64,000 bases of DNA from Dyadobacter sp. SG02. GTDB lineage: Bacteria > Bacteroidota > Bacteroidia > Cytophagales > Spirosomataceae. This document shows positions 1 through 8,840 of this stretch, one piece after another. The notes below the pieces were generated by a model. The model was given only the letters and a program-made list of their open reading frames with translations, ran no database searches and was not told the DNA's origin. Within the stretch, counting starts at the first letter, position 1, and every line of letters starts with the position of its first letter. The translations under genes were made by a program, and so were the position numbers. Location of the stretch: assembly GCF_900109045.1 (NCBI RefSeq), contig NZ_FNYL01000002.1, positions 372,001-436,000 of the forward strand, in the 5' to 3' direction.

Positions 1-502
1 TCGCGAGCCTTGTTCCGTCGAGACCGATGGTACTCCCATTGGCTGCCACCCATTTGGCGACTGCGTACACTTCGTGGACAGGCTGCGGGTATTTAGCCTC
101 CGGGGCACGGGAATAGTTCACAAACACCCCTGCGAACCCCGTGAGCGTCACCAGGTCGCGCACCATGCGCTTGTGCGTAGGGTAGTCGCCCAGTACCCAG
201 CCGCCGCCGTGAATGAAGAGGAACACCGGCAATGGTCCTGTCGCACCTTCGGGGCGCACAATGTTCAGGACTATTTCGAAACCGTCTTCGGTAATAGTCC
301 TTTCTTCCTCCGATATGCCGGAAAGGTCTACCTCGAATGCCGCCTGGGCGGCCACCAGCACATTACGGGCATCTTCCACCGCCAAACTTTCCAATGGCGG
401 TCCGCCGGCATTCAACGGCTTTAAAAATTCCTTGACGGCGGGTGACAAATGGGGGTCTTCGGCAAAATCAATCGGAGGTGATGCAATCGTTTCGGTGATC
501 AT
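1..502 (-). CDS. Alpha/beta hydrolase of the HSL type, partial (C-terminus outside the window)
   Basis: I translated this reading frame by hand from an ATG at 502; it stays open to the window edge (about 167 codons). The N-terminal part has the oxyanion-hole motif HGGGWVLGD, followed by FVNYSRAPEAKYP, the typical start of the hormone-sensitive-lipase/acetyl-esterase branch of the alpha/beta hydrolase fold. Such proteins hydrolyse esters of small acids or lipids, usually in the cytoplasm; no signal peptide is visible. The catalytic Ser-Asp-His residues would lie beyond base 1, so activity cannot be judged. The substrate is unknown. Confidence 0.8.
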   Translation of the reverse strand, partial: MITETIASPPIDFAEDPHLSPAVKEFLKPLNAGGPPLESLAVEDARNVLVAAQAAFEVDLSGISEEERTITEDGFEIVLNIVRPEGATGPLPVFLFIHGGGWVLGDYPTHKRMVRDLVTLTGFAGVFVNYSRAPEAKYPQPVHEVYAVAKWVAANGSTIGLDGTRLA

Positions 503-747
503 GATAATTTGAAGTTAAGTAAGTGAATAATGCAGGTAATAATGCCCCGGTGGGATAAGCAAAACTACCGACACCGCTTTTGCCCTTCAACATTGATTTC
601 GGGGTACTGATTGTACTTTTTCGGACATTTGAGCCTTTCCGAAACTTTTCGTCCAGGCACGTATTGTACAACATTATTCGCCCATTAGCCATTGATAACC
701 AATGCGTGAAGCAGGTACTTTGTATTACAAGAATAAGGCAGTCATGG

Positions 748-803
748 GGTGGACGCCCACTTGGGGACGCCTAGTCGGGGACGCCCTCTTGGGCACGCCC
801 CCC
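748..803. repeat. Four tandem 14-bp units in an intergenic region
   Basis: Four imperfect head-to-tail units start at 748, 762, 776 and 790, with a consensus close to TGGGGACGCCCTCT. The core GGACGCC is kept in the first three. Since 14 is not a multiple of 3, the repeat is unlikely to be protein-coding. It lies in the 398-bp gap between the hydrolase and the response regulator, which holds no gene I can support. Confidence 0.7.
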
Positions 804-831
804 GGATGATTGGTAAGGTACAGTTGTAGCC

Positions 832-865
832 AAAAATACCGCATTCATATGAAGGCGGTATTTTT
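832..865. terminator. Bidirectional hairpin terminator downstream of the response regulator
   Basis: AAAATACCGC (833-842) pairs perfectly with GCGGTATTTT (855-864); the 12-nt loop is itself partly palindromic (TTCATATGAA). A-rich and T-rich flanks give a U-tract on either strand. It sits 35 bp past the stop of the minus-strand regulator that ends at 901. Confidence 0.8.
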
Positions 866-900
866 TATGGGGTATTAAAAAAAAGTGCTCCGGTCTTTGG

Positions 901-2280
901 TTATGCGAAGAATTTGTGGCTTTTGACGATGCCGAGTTTTTTCATCCGGGAGTTGAGGGTCGACACGTTGAGCCCCAGCAGTTCGGCCGCGCCGCCTGTG
1001 CCGGCTACGCGTCCGTCGCATTGCAGCAGAACCTGGATAATGTATTCGCGTTCCACCTCTTCCATGGATTTGATCCTGGAAGAGCCTGCATCCGAGGCTG
1101 CATCGGGTTGGCTGTCATTGAGCAAACTGATGCTGGTAATGGTATCGCCCTGGCACATCAGCACGCTGCGTTCGACGAGGTGTTGCAGCTCGCGGATATT
1201 TCCGGGCCAGTTGTAGTTTAAAAGCTGTTTGGAAACGGAGGGAGAGAAGCCTGAAACCGTTTTGCCAAACCGGGCTGCGAAAATCCGGACAAAATGAACG
1301 GCCAGCGGCATAATGTCCTCTTTGCGCTCGCGTAAGGGCGGAAGGGTGATCGGGAAGACATTCAGCCGGTAATACAAATCCAGTCGGAACCTGCCCTCCG
1401 CCACTTCCTTTTCGAGATTGCGGTTTGTAGCGGCTATGATTCTGATATTCAGATTGATCGGCGACTTTCCGCCAATCCGGTCGACTTGCTTTTCTTGTAA
1501 CACATGCAGGAGCTTCACCTGCATGGACAGGGACATTTCACCGATTTCGTCCAGGAATATGGTTCCTTTCTGGGCCATTTCAAACTTCCCGGGCCTGCGC
1601 TCGGACGCACCCGTGAATGCACCTTTCTCGTGCCCGAACAGTTCCGATTCGATCAACGCAGGCGGTAAGGCAGCGCAATTAACCCTGACAAACGGATGTT
1701 TCCGCCGCTCGGACAGATTGTGAATGCTTTCGGCGATTTTTTCCTTCCCCGTTCCGCTCTCGCCCAGTATCAGTACGGAAACGTCGGACGGCGAAGCGAT
1801 CCGTACCTTTTCCATGACCTGTAAAAGGCCGGGGCTATTTCCCACGATAGTAGGGAGTGGTGTGTTGGCCGGAATGTTTAAGGGCGGTTGCGGTTTGGCG
1901 AGTTCCGTCTTTTGCTGGTGCAGGTACTGGGCAATGTCCAGGGTGACCAGGATATCTTTTTCACGGAACGGCTTCACCAGAAACCCGTACGGCTGGGTGC
2001 TTTTCGCCGCATCCAGGATTTCCTTCGAGGAGTTCGCCGAGAGGTACACAAATGCGATGTTCTGCTTTCGGAGAATCCGTGCGAGATCGATCCCGGTCAG
2101 GTTGCCTTTCAGATAAATATCGAGCAATACCAGGTCCGGTGTTTGCTGATCGATGATTTCCAGCGCCGATCGGATGTCGTGAGCGATGGCTATGACCGTA
2201 AAACCCGCCTTTTCAAGGACCATCTGAATGTGGTTGGCCTCGATAAACTGGTCCTCTACGATTAAAACCTTTCCGTTCAT
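901..2280 (-). CDS. Sigma-54-dependent response regulator, NtrC family
   Basis: The 459-residue protein has a receiver domain (about 1-120, phospho-acceptor Asp54 in LVLLDIYL, conserved Lys in LVKPF), a sigma-54 AAA+ activator domain (about 145-385) and a C-terminal Fis-type helix-turn-helix (about 415-455). Walker A is GESGTGKE (173-180), the sigma-54 contact loop GAFTGA is intact (220-225) and Walker B is IFLDEIG (241-247). It should activate sigma-54 promoters after phosphorylation. No histidine kinase is next to it, so it is an orphan here and its signal and targets are unknown. The ATG at 2280 gives a complete receiver domain. Confidence 0.93.
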   Translation of the reverse strand: MNGKVLIVEDQFIEANHIQMVLEKAGFTVIAIAHDIRSALEIIDQQTPDLVLLDIYLKGNLTGIDLARILRKQNIAFVYLSANSSKEILDAAKSTQPYGFLVKPFREKDILVTLDIAQYLHQQKTELAKPQPPLNIPANTPLPTIVGNSPGLLQVMEKVRIASPSDVSVLILGESGTGKEKIAESIHNLSERRKHPFVRVNCAALPPALIESELFGHEKGAFTGASERRPGKFEMAQKGTIFLDEIGEMSLSMQVKLLHVLQEKQVDRIGGKSPINLNIRIIAATNRNLEKEVAEGRFRLDLYYRLNVFPITLPPLRERKEDIMPLAVHFVRIFAARFGKTVSGFSPSVSKQLLNYNWPGNIRELQHLVERSVLMCQGDTITSISLLNDSQPDAASDAGSSRIKSMEEVEREYIIQVLLQCDGRVAGTGGAAELLGLNVSTLNSRMKKLGIVKSHKFFA

Positions 2281-2420
2281 TGTCTGGAAACAGCTGTGAC
2301 TTACGTTGCTCGACTTAGAACATAGAATAGCTGTAAATGCAAATATAAATTAACCGTCCAAATTTCGATGAGTTAGCCGATATTCTAAAAGTTTCCTTCG
2401 TCGCCCGCCCCCGTGAATAC

Positions 2421-2472
2421 AAAGGTCAGTTCCAATGGGTTCGCCGACTGCATACCCCTGAAACTGACCTTT
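2421..2472. terminator. Inverted repeat downstream of the small secreted protein gene
   Basis: AAAGGTCAGTT (2421-2431) is the exact reverse complement of AACTGACCTTT (2462-2472), with about 30 nt between the arms. It lies 24 bp past the stop of the gene ending at 2497 and could act as a terminator or as an RNA end. There is no strong U-tract, so this is a moderate call. Confidence 0.4.
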
Positions 2473-2496
2473 ACTAATTGCGTTTCTTCTGCTTTT

Positions 2497-2865
2497 CTAA
2501 TCAGTCGTTGTCTTAAACGGCGATTTTTGAGGCACTTTTTGGTTCACACCAGCCCTGGTACCAGCCGAAGACGTGTCCGGTCTGGCCTGTACGTTCTGTC
2601 CCGTTGCAGGTTGTGCGGGTGTCATTGTCTCTTTGTATAATACGCCCGGTATCGCATTGTTACGAATCTGCCGGCCGAAGCTTTCTGTGTTTGCGGGCTT
2701 TGCCTCCGGCGCTTTTTGGGCAGGAACCGACTTGCTGAATAAAAGGCCGGGAACTGTTCCGTTCTTAAACTGGTCGATCATACGCTCGTCTGTTTTATAG
2801 CGGGTTTGGGCGCTTGCCGTCAGGCCTGTGAAGGCGATAAGGGCGATGATGAGGTAGCATTTCAT
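2497..2865 (-). CDS. Small secreted protein with two short repeats, function unknown
   Basis: I chose the ATG at 2865, which opens with a clear signal peptide (MKCYLIIALIAFTGLTASAQ); the longer upstream reading frame has none. The mature part of about 100 residues is low in complexity, rich in Pro, Thr, Gln and Lys, and holds two related segments, FKNGTVPGLLFSK and IRNNAIPGVLYKE. It follows the fibre-like gene at 2888-4714 after 22 bp and is probably co-transcribed with it. I recognise no family. Confidence 0.65.
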   Translation of the reverse strand: MKCYLIIALIAFTGLTASAQTRYKTDERMIDQFKNGTVPGLLFSKSVPAQKAPEAKPANTESFGRQIRNNAIPGVLYKETMTPAQPATGQNVQARPDTSSAGTRAGVNQKVPQKSPFKTTTD

Positions 2866-2887
2866 ATGAGATAATGGATTAAAGTTC

Positions 2888-4714
2888 CTATTTAACATTG
2901 ACAAACACATTGATTTTGCCGATTCCGTCGCCATCGAAGTTCTGCAATGCCTTACCAAGGATTTGTCCGGCCTGAACTTTCGCTTTATCGGCTTTCATGG
3001 CCACGCCGGGGGTGGACGAGGTTACCAACAGATCACCGCGCTGGATGGCGCCGCCTTCGCCGCAGACTTTGGTGGGAATTACTCCTACGACGCCCATCGG
3101 CACTTTTCCGGTCAGGTCGGTGTCGATATTTTCCTCCGTCAGCAACACACCCGGTTTGGTCGCGTATACGCCCAGTACGAGGTCGGAATAGGCGCCTGCG
3201 CTTTTTTCGATGGTACGGTCTTTGGAAGTGGCAATGCTCAGCACATCACCGGGTTCATATTCGGAAACTTCGTCGATCACATCGAATGCCTCCGCGATGT
3301 CGGCGCCGCTGTTCTGGGTTCCTCCGTTAAAAAAACCTACTCCTGCTTTGTTGATGCGGGCTACATTCGCGGTATTATTCTGAAATATGGCGAGGTTGCC
3401 GCTGGCACCGCCGGAATGTTGGACGAGTAATGAAGGTCCTGATCCCGCATTGCTGACATGTACCGCGGGATTGCCGTTGTTTGCGTTATTGTTGGCAAAC
3501 CTTCCCGCCCTGCCCGTACCAAAATTCGGGATGAAACCGGAGATAGCATTACCGGCGCCATCAGCACTGGCTTCGACGCCGTCCCCGCTGCCACCGGCAT
3601 TGGCCGTGAGGCCATTTCCGTTGCCTTCTGTGAGAGCCAGCATGGCAGGGCCATTACCGGAGGGGTTAGACGAATAGAAAAGCCCCGCATAACCGGCTGT
3701 CCCGGAAGATCTACCATATATTCCGGCCGTGCCTAAGTTGGCAAACATGGAGTTGACTTCTCCGTATACTGCCGGAGATGTGCCTGTGGTACGATCTACG
3801 ATGAAGCGCCCAGCGGTACCGTTTCCTACTGTTTTCACGGTGATCGCATCATTTCCATTGTCCTCGTTATAAATCTCAAAGTGACCTGCCCGGCCAGTTG
3901 CAAAGGTGGGTACCCAGCCATAAATCGCATCGCCAGTGGCGTCGACGTTCGCCTCAACAGCATTACCCTTCGCCGCATTGGCCCGAAAGGCAATACCATT
4001 GCCGTCCGATATTGCGACCAAAGCTGCGCCATTACCATTCGTGTTCGAAGCATGGAATAATCCGGCCAACCCACCAGTACCGTTAGAAACACCGAAGATA
4101 CCCGCTGCGCCGAAATTACCGAATATGGTATTTACCTCGCCCCGCACGGCTGCCGCCACGCTTTCGCTGTTGCTGACCCGGAAAGATGCCGCGTGCCCTT
4201 TTGTACGGTCAGGAATATTTCCACTTCCGTTGGTTTCGACGGTGACCACATTGCCTTCGGTGTTCGCGGCATTCGTGTTCAGAAAGCGGCCTGCCGGCCC
4301 CGCAGTGCCCGCTACGCCTTCCAGTGCTGCGCCGGCACCCTGGTTGGTGACCGAAAACAAGGTTCCCGCGTTAGTCTCGGTGCCTGCGTAGGGCAATGCA
4401 AGCGTCTCCGGGTCGATTTTTGCCCAGCCTGTGCCGCTTTTGAAAAACCAGAAGCTTTTGGTATCGGTATCATACACCAGCAAGCCGTCGGCCGGGGCGG
4501 GAATGCCTGTCCGCTGGGCAGACGTGAGGCGTGGGACCAGAACACCTTTCGAATCGGATTTCACATCGAGCTGCGCACTCGCATCCGGGGTGAGGGTGCC
4601 GATTCCGACCTGTGCATTCGCTGCGAAGGCCAGTGAGGCAAACAATGCGGCAAGCGGCGCCGCTTTCGATCTCAGAGGGGCTGTGAGCGTATGGAGAATA
4701 AAGTTTCTTTTCAT
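2888..4714 (-). CDS. Secreted tail-fibre-like repeat protein
   Basis: The 608-residue protein has a signal peptide ending near AANAQVG and then the motif GIGTLTPDASAQLDVKSDSKGVLVPRL, which is typical of Bacteroidota surface proteins that resemble phage tail-fibre starts. The middle holds Gly/Asn/Ala-rich repeats of the type GTAGIYGRSSG, GLFYSSN and GNGLTAN, arranged as at least two long modules, as in beta-helical fibres. The C-terminal 130 residues (GADIAEAFDV to KINVFVNVK) form a separate globular module. No T9SS tail is present, but the next gene upstream (4727-5698) encodes one. An adhesive or structural surface role is an inference. Confidence 0.75.
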   Translation of the reverse strand: MKRNFILHTLTAPLRSKAAPLAALFASLAFAANAQVGIGTLTPDASAQLDVKSDSKGVLVPRLTSAQRTGIPAPADGLLVYDTDTKSFWFFKSGTGWAKIDPETLALPYAGTETNAGTLFSVTNQGAGAALEGVAGTAGPAGRFLNTNAANTEGNVVTVETNGSGNIPDRTKGHAASFRVSNSESVAAAVRGEVNTIFGNFGAAGIFGVSNGTGGLAGLFHASNTNGNGAALVAISDGNGIAFRANAAKGNAVEANVDATGDAIYGWVPTFATGRAGHFEIYNEDNGNDAITVKTVGNGTAGRFIVDRTTGTSPAVYGEVNSMFANLGTAGIYGRSSGTAGYAGLFYSSNPSGNGPAMLALTEGNGNGLTANAGGSGDGVEASADGAGNAISGFIPNFGTGRAGRFANNNANNGNPAVHVSNAGSGPSLLVQHSGGASGNLAIFQNNTANVARINKAGVGFFNGGTQNSGADIAEAFDVIDEVSEYEPGDVLSIATSKDRTIEKSAGAYSDLVLGVYATKPGVLLTEENIDTDLTGKVPMGVVGVIPTKVCGEGGAIQRGDLLVTSSTPGVAMKADKAKVQAGQILGKALQNFDGDGIGKINVFVNVK

Positions 4715-4726
4715 GGAAATGGGTTT

Positions 4727-5698
4727 TTACTGTTTAATGATTTTGATAGCCTGGGATCTGCCGGTGGCGGTTTTTACCTGTATCAGGTACATGCCGGCCG
4801 GGTAATTTTTCAAACTGAACTCCTGGCCGGGCTCGGGTTTGGTCAGTTCGAGCACCAGGCGGCCGGTCAGATCGGTCATTGTAACCCTGGCGAGGGCCTC
4901 GTTAGAGCCGATCCGTAACTTGTCCACCACGGGGTTCGGATAAGCGCTTATTACTGCCGGATCTTCAAACCGCAGGTGACGGATAGTACTGTACGCAAAG
5001 CTCCCGTCCTTGTCCACCATTTTGAGGCGGTAATACTGCGTCCCGTATCTTTGTACAAGGTCGTTGAATGTGTATTCGCGGAGCGTAACGCTTTCGGAGG
5101 CGGCTTTCACCGTGCCCAGCGCCGCCCAGTTCCGGGAATCCTCGCTTTGCTGGATTTCGAAGTAGTCGCTGTTCTCTTCCTCGGAAGTTCGCCAGGAAAG
5201 CACCGTCCGGTTTTCCAATCTTTTTACCTCAAAGCCGATCAGGCGGACAGGCAATGCATCCTCTTGCGCAGCCGTAAGGGAGGTGAAATTGGTTAGCGGC
5301 AGCGTATTGGAAATATAATGCCGGGTAATATCGACCGTGCTGCCCGCAACCGAAACGAAGTTGGTGTTGCCGTGTGCGAGCTGCAAAGTACTCTCGTTAT
5401 TGCCGTTGAGTTCGGCAGGCTGGAAAAAGAAACCCATAATACCGGCAAAATCGACCGGCGTCGTAAAACTGTACACGCGCCGGATACTCGGGGGCACTCC
5501 CGGAACAGGTATGTGAGAGATCGTGAGCGTCTGCGACGCGAGCGAGAACCCGGCGCTGGGTTCCAGGGTGAGGCTGTCTATGGATACCTGCGTATCCTGG
5601 GCAATAAAGAGCCCCTCGGCCCCGGCTGTAAACTGCGCTTGCGCCGAAAGCGCAGGTAGCAAAGCGAAGTGGCAAAAAAACAGGTAGCGTTTGATCAT
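4727..5698 (-). CDS. Secreted protein with T9SS type A sorting domain
   Basis: The ATG at 5698 gives a signal peptide (MIKRYLFFCHFALLPALSAQAQ); the longer frame starting at 5773 does not. Residues near 170-260 (LPVRLIGFEVKRLENRTVLSWRTSEEENSDYFEIQQS) form the fibronectin-like module that commonly precedes T9SS tails. The last 75 residues are a type A sorting domain (YPNPVVDKLRI, MYLIQV, AIKIIKQ). The protein should be exported through the type IX system and anchored on or released from the cell surface. It is the first gene of a three-gene unit with the fibre-like and small secreted proteins, 12 bp apart. Confidence 0.85.
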   Translation of the reverse strand: MIKRYLFFCHFALLPALSAQAQFTAGAEGLFIAQDTQVSIDSLTLEPSAGFSLASQTLTISHIPVPGVPPSIRRVYSFTTPVDFAGIMGFFFQPAELNGNNESTLQLAHGNTNFVSVAGSTVDITRHYISNTLPLTNFTSLTAAQEDALPVRLIGFEVKRLENRTVLSWRTSEEENSDYFEIQQSEDSRNWAALGTVKAASESVTLREYTFNDLVQRYGTQYYRLKMVDKDGSFAYSTIRHLRFEDPAVISAYPNPVVDKLRIGSNEALARVTMTDLTGRLVLELTKPEPGQEFSLKNYPAGMYLIQVKTATGRSQAIKIIKQ

Positions 5699-5897
5699 AA
5701 CGGCTTGGGATTTGTAAACGATTGCTGCATGGACGGACGCCCATGACCAAGCCGAAAGGTACCCGTCGATCATGTCACTGATTGTAACAAATAGTTCCTA
5801 TTGAATGTAGAATTTCCGCGACTCGGTAAATATGGAGTTACATGCAACCCTTTTGCAGCCTGCAACTGTCTATGCAATGGAATTTCAACCGCTGGAT

Positions 5898-7253
5898 ATG
5901 AAAAATATATTCCTTACCATGATTGTGTTGCTCGGCTTTTTGTCGGGTTGTAAAAAGAAGGATGATTTAATTGAATTCGCGCCCAAACCTGAACCTGGGC
6001 AGGAGATTGTCATGAAAGCCCGGGATTTCTTAAAAGCATTGGATGTTACCGGTGCTACCGAAATCCAGTTTGATTCGGTCAGTAACAGCTATATGGTAAA
6101 TTTGCCGGACGATTTTAATGAAAAGAAGGCAGAAGTGAAGCTGGCATTACAACCGGATATTTTTCTCCTCGATAGCCTCAATAAAGCTACTTCCGATTCC
6201 ATAATTCGTTATTCGTATTCAGGCAATCCGCCGCTCGTAATCAGATTGAGGGACAAAACCGAAAAGTATGAGTTTTACATCCAGGTCTATTTCAATTTTA
6301 CGGGTACGCCTGCCATTGAGCTATTGACTAATGAAATCCCGATTGTTTCCGGGGCGGTCAGAATACCAGCCCGCTTTACGGCAAAAATGGGAACCATCCC
6401 GCGCGCACCCGGCGTAGGGAGCGGCATTTTGGTGCAATTCGTGAATAAAAAAACAGGTTTTTCGACGGCCGCGGAAATTGGCGATTTTGACACCTTTATC
6501 CAGTTTGCGGGCGCAAGCAACTTCGTCTCCAACGACCCGTTCACGCTAGAAATAGCATTGTACAACCATAACCCGGTGGTTTTTGAAGGAATCAGGTTCC
6601 TCAGGGGTTTACCTTCCATTTACATTCAACCATCCTATAAGTTCGATTATAGCCGGAGCGATACGATCAAAATCACGGGCGGTTTTTTCCTCCCCGAGAA
6701 AAAATACACGCTGACTTTTTCCAATGACTTTATGGCAAACCAGGTGACGGTGCCTGTGACGTCACAGGATTCCACCTCGCTCAGCGTTGATAAAATTCCG
6801 TCTGTGCTTACACAAGGCTCGTATCTGGTGTCCGTCCATGAGGGAGACGAGCTGGCCGGTGCCGGAAATATCTACCTTTTCGGTAACTCGACCCGGCAGA
6901 TCGAAACAATCTGGCAAGGCGGGCTTCACCAGTCAGTCGACCGAAACACGCAGCGACTGACCATCAGCAGGGGAACGGAATTTTACGCGAAGTCCTGGCC
7001 GGTTTACTACGGCGCTACTGCTACCTATTTCGATACCACCAAACTTCCCCGGCTGCACCTGGCATCGGCGTCGACGTCGATCGACCTCGAACCGGAGCCT
7101 GCTCGATATTCCTGGGCCATTGCAGGTGTAACGGTTGGTTTCGGGAAATATAAAATTCCACTCAGCCTGCCTCCCGGGCTCTACACGGTCACCGGAAGCT
7201 TCCCGGACGGCGCAAAAACGACGCCATATTGGAGCCGCATCAGTGTGAAGTGA
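5898..7253 (+). CDS. Lipoprotein of unknown function
   Basis: Translation from the ATG at 5898 gives 451 residues with a lipoprotein signal (MKNIFLTMIVLLGFLSGCKKKDD); the longer frame lacks one. The mature part has several beta-rich segments. The stretch near residues 250-330 (DTIKITGGFFLPEKKYTLTFSN) resembles Ig-like or IPT/TIG modules, but I cannot place it firmly. It diverges from the T9SS protein at 5698 with 199 bp between starts and converges on the next lipoprotein with 16 bp between stops. It is probably attached to the outer membrane. Confidence 0.75.
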   Translation: MKNIFLTMIVLLGFLSGCKKKDDLIEFAPKPEPGQEIVMKARDFLKALDVTGATEIQFDSVSNSYMVNLPDDFNEKKAEVKLALQPDIFLLDSLNKATSDSIIRYSYSGNPPLVIRLRDKTEKYEFYIQVYFNFTGTPAIELLTNEIPIVSGAVRIPARFTAKMGTIPRAPGVGSGILVQFVNKKTGFSTAAEIGDFDTFIQFAGASNFVSNDPFTLEIALYNHNPVVFEGIRFLRGLPSIYIQPSYKFDYSRSDTIKITGGFFLPEKKYTLTFSNDFMANQVTVPVTSQDSTSLSVDKIPSVLTQGSYLVSVHEGDELAGAGNIYLFGNSTRQIETIWQGGLHQSVDRNTQRLTISRGTEFYAKSWPVYYGATATYFDTTKLPRLHLASASTSIDLEPEPARYSWAIAGVTVGFGKYKIPLSLPPGLYTVTGSFPDGAKTTPYWSRISVK

Positions 7254-7269
7254 TGCAGGAATATGCGTG

Positions 7270-7713
7270 TCAATTGAGCATGTCATCGGTGATTTTGAGC
7301 GTGTAATCAACACTGTAACACCCAAAATCAGGATCGGAGGCGTTCTCCTTCTGCTTCGCCCAAAGAGAATCCTTTACTGGATTTTGTTGATAAAGAATGA
7401 CTTTTTGACCATTGACGGTGGTATTTAGCGAGAAGGAGGAAAACGTCATCGACGGTGCAGGTATGAAACCGAAATCTGAATCCTGTCCGATCAGAACCCG
7501 CATTTTGGGATTAACGACCGTGGCCGGTGCTATTTGATGATTGAGATCGGGACCCGAAAATTGAACCGAAAAGCTTCGTGTGCTTTGATTATCCAGGTAA
7601 TAGTACGATGCTCCTACACATTCATCAAATTCTTTATCCGGGCTTTCTTTACAACCGGCAGCGGAAATTATTATGAAAAGGGCAAACAGTTTTTTCATGA
7701 TAATCATGTTCAT
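7270..7713 (-). CDS. Small lipoprotein of unknown function
   Basis: The 147-residue protein begins MNMIIMKKLFALFIIISAAGCKES, with lipobox AAGC. The start may be any of three close ATG codons (7713, 7707, 7698); all keep the signal. The mature part has four Cys counting the lipid Cys and a segment with alternating aromatic and polar residues (CVGASYYYLDNQSTRSFSVQF) that looks like beta-strand. I recognise no family. It is a single gene convergent with the lipoprotein gene ending at 7253. Confidence 0.65.
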   Translation of the reverse strand: MNMIIMKKLFALFIIISAAGCKESPDKEFDECVGASYYYLDNQSTRSFSVQFSGPDLNHQIAPATVVNPKMRVLIGQDSDFGFIPAPSMTFSSFSLNTTVNGQKVILYQQNPVKDSLWAKQKENASDPDFGCYSVDYTLKITDDMLN

Positions 7714-7789
7714 TTAGAAACCTGAACGGGTTCGTATATATTTGGATACCATAATTACAAGGTCACCCGCTAAGTTCATGAATTTCTGA

Positions 7790-8084
7790 TACTATTTTAC
7801 GATCAAAGAGAAAGAACGCATTGAATTCAGCTACGGATCGACGGAAAAACCCGCATCCTTAATACGCCAGCTTTCTAACAACGCAAAAACAGCTGAACTA
7901 CCTGTTTTTCTCCGCCAACGATTCCCCCGCCAGATTGTTTTCAACCAATAATATGAACAGGGTGAAACTGAGTCATGAAAATCAAATCGTCTATGACCAG
8001 CCTTTAAAATTAATCTATGATTCCCAGCAGAATATCGTTGCGGATGGTTATCGGTACTCGGGCATGAAGTGGATTTGTAAATAG
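7790..8084 (+). pseudogene. Frameshifted remnant of an unknown protein
   Basis: Two reading frames look coding but are each cut short. One (7790 to about 7860) reads YYFTIKEKERIEFSYGSTEKP. The next (about 7865-8084) reads FLTTQKQLNYLFFSAND, then VKLSHENQIVYDQPLKLIYD, and ends GMKWICK with a stop at 8082-8084. Joined by a single frameshift near 7860 they give a plausible C-terminal fragment of roughly 95 residues. A start at 7953 inside the second frame would give only 43 residues. I see no start or signal upstream. Confidence 0.4.
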
Positions 8085-8172
8085 CATTATCAAATCTTGA
8101 TGCATGATGCCGGTGTTATCGGTGCAAACAGAAATGGAAAAATATACATTTGCATACCAACCCGTTTGCACC

Positions 8173-8763
8173 ATGGAAGAAGCAACCCAAACCTACCTTG
8201 CATCCCTGAAAGCCATTTGTCCCTCGCTGACCGACCACGAGCTGTCGCTGTTTGCTTCGAAGCTGAGTTTCCAGGAGCTGAAAAGGAAAGATATTTTCCT
8301 GGAAGCGGGGAAAGTGCAGAAGGCCATCGGCTTCATCGCGCAGGGGCTCGTGCGATCGTCTTACATCGACCTGACCGGTAACGAGACGACCGTCGGGTTT
8401 TATCCTGCGGGAGATTATGCGACGCATTACGATTCATTCCTTGCGCGGAAGCCCAGTAATTATACCATTCAATGCCTGGAACCGACGGTGATGGCGTGTC
8501 TCTCTCATGAAGATTTGCAATGGGTATACCAACAATCCACCGGTTTCGAACGCTATGGCCGGCTCGTTGCGGAGGCCATATTGAAGCGGCAGCAGGCCCG
8601 CATCGAAAGTTTTATATTCCAAACCGCCGAAGACCGTTACCTAGACTTCATTTCCAGGTATCCCGACCTTTTTAACAGGGTTTCGCTTTCCCATCTTTGC
8701 AGTTACCTCGGCATCGAACGCCAGACGCTCACCCGCATTCGCCAGAAATTAGCGCAGAAATAG
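8173..8763 (+). CDS. Crp/Fnr-family regulator
   Basis: The 196-residue protein has a cyclic-nucleotide-binding-like beta-barrel (about 20-130; RKDIFLEAGKVQKAIGFIAQGLVRSSYID) and a short helix-turn-helix at the C-terminus (LSHLCSYLGIERQTLTRIRQKL). The ligand-pocket residues of true cAMP receptors are not conserved, as is common in Bacteroidota members of this group. Starts at 8104, 8134 and 8173 are possible; 8173 opens with MEEATQTYLASLKAI, the usual beginning of the family. It may regulate the 2TM gene 77 bp downstream. Confidence 0.85.
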   Translation: MEEATQTYLASLKAICPSLTDHELSLFASKLSFQELKRKDIFLEAGKVQKAIGFIAQGLVRSSYIDLTGNETTVGFYPAGDYATHYDSFLARKPSNYTIQCLEPTVMACLSHEDLQWVYQQSTGFERYGRLVAEAILKRQQARIESFIFQTAEDRYLDFISRYPDLFNRVSLSHLCSYLGIERQTLTRIRQKLAQK

Positions 8764-8840
8764 TTTTTGACACATTTGTGTCAGGTACCCCCTTCGTTTC
8801 CGGGGCAACTTTGTATTGTCAATTTAAACATGATAATGCA

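Noticed and set aside
580-774. A plus-strand ORF upstream of the first hydrolase
   Set aside because: No signal, no domain, and its end runs into the 14-bp tandem repeat; composition looks non-coding.
2385-2510. A minus-strand open frame reading RKAEETQLVKVSF...GDEGNF
   Set aside because: It overlaps the end of the small secreted protein gene in another frame, has no start, and contains the inverted repeat at 2421-2472. A frameshifted extension is possible but not supportable.
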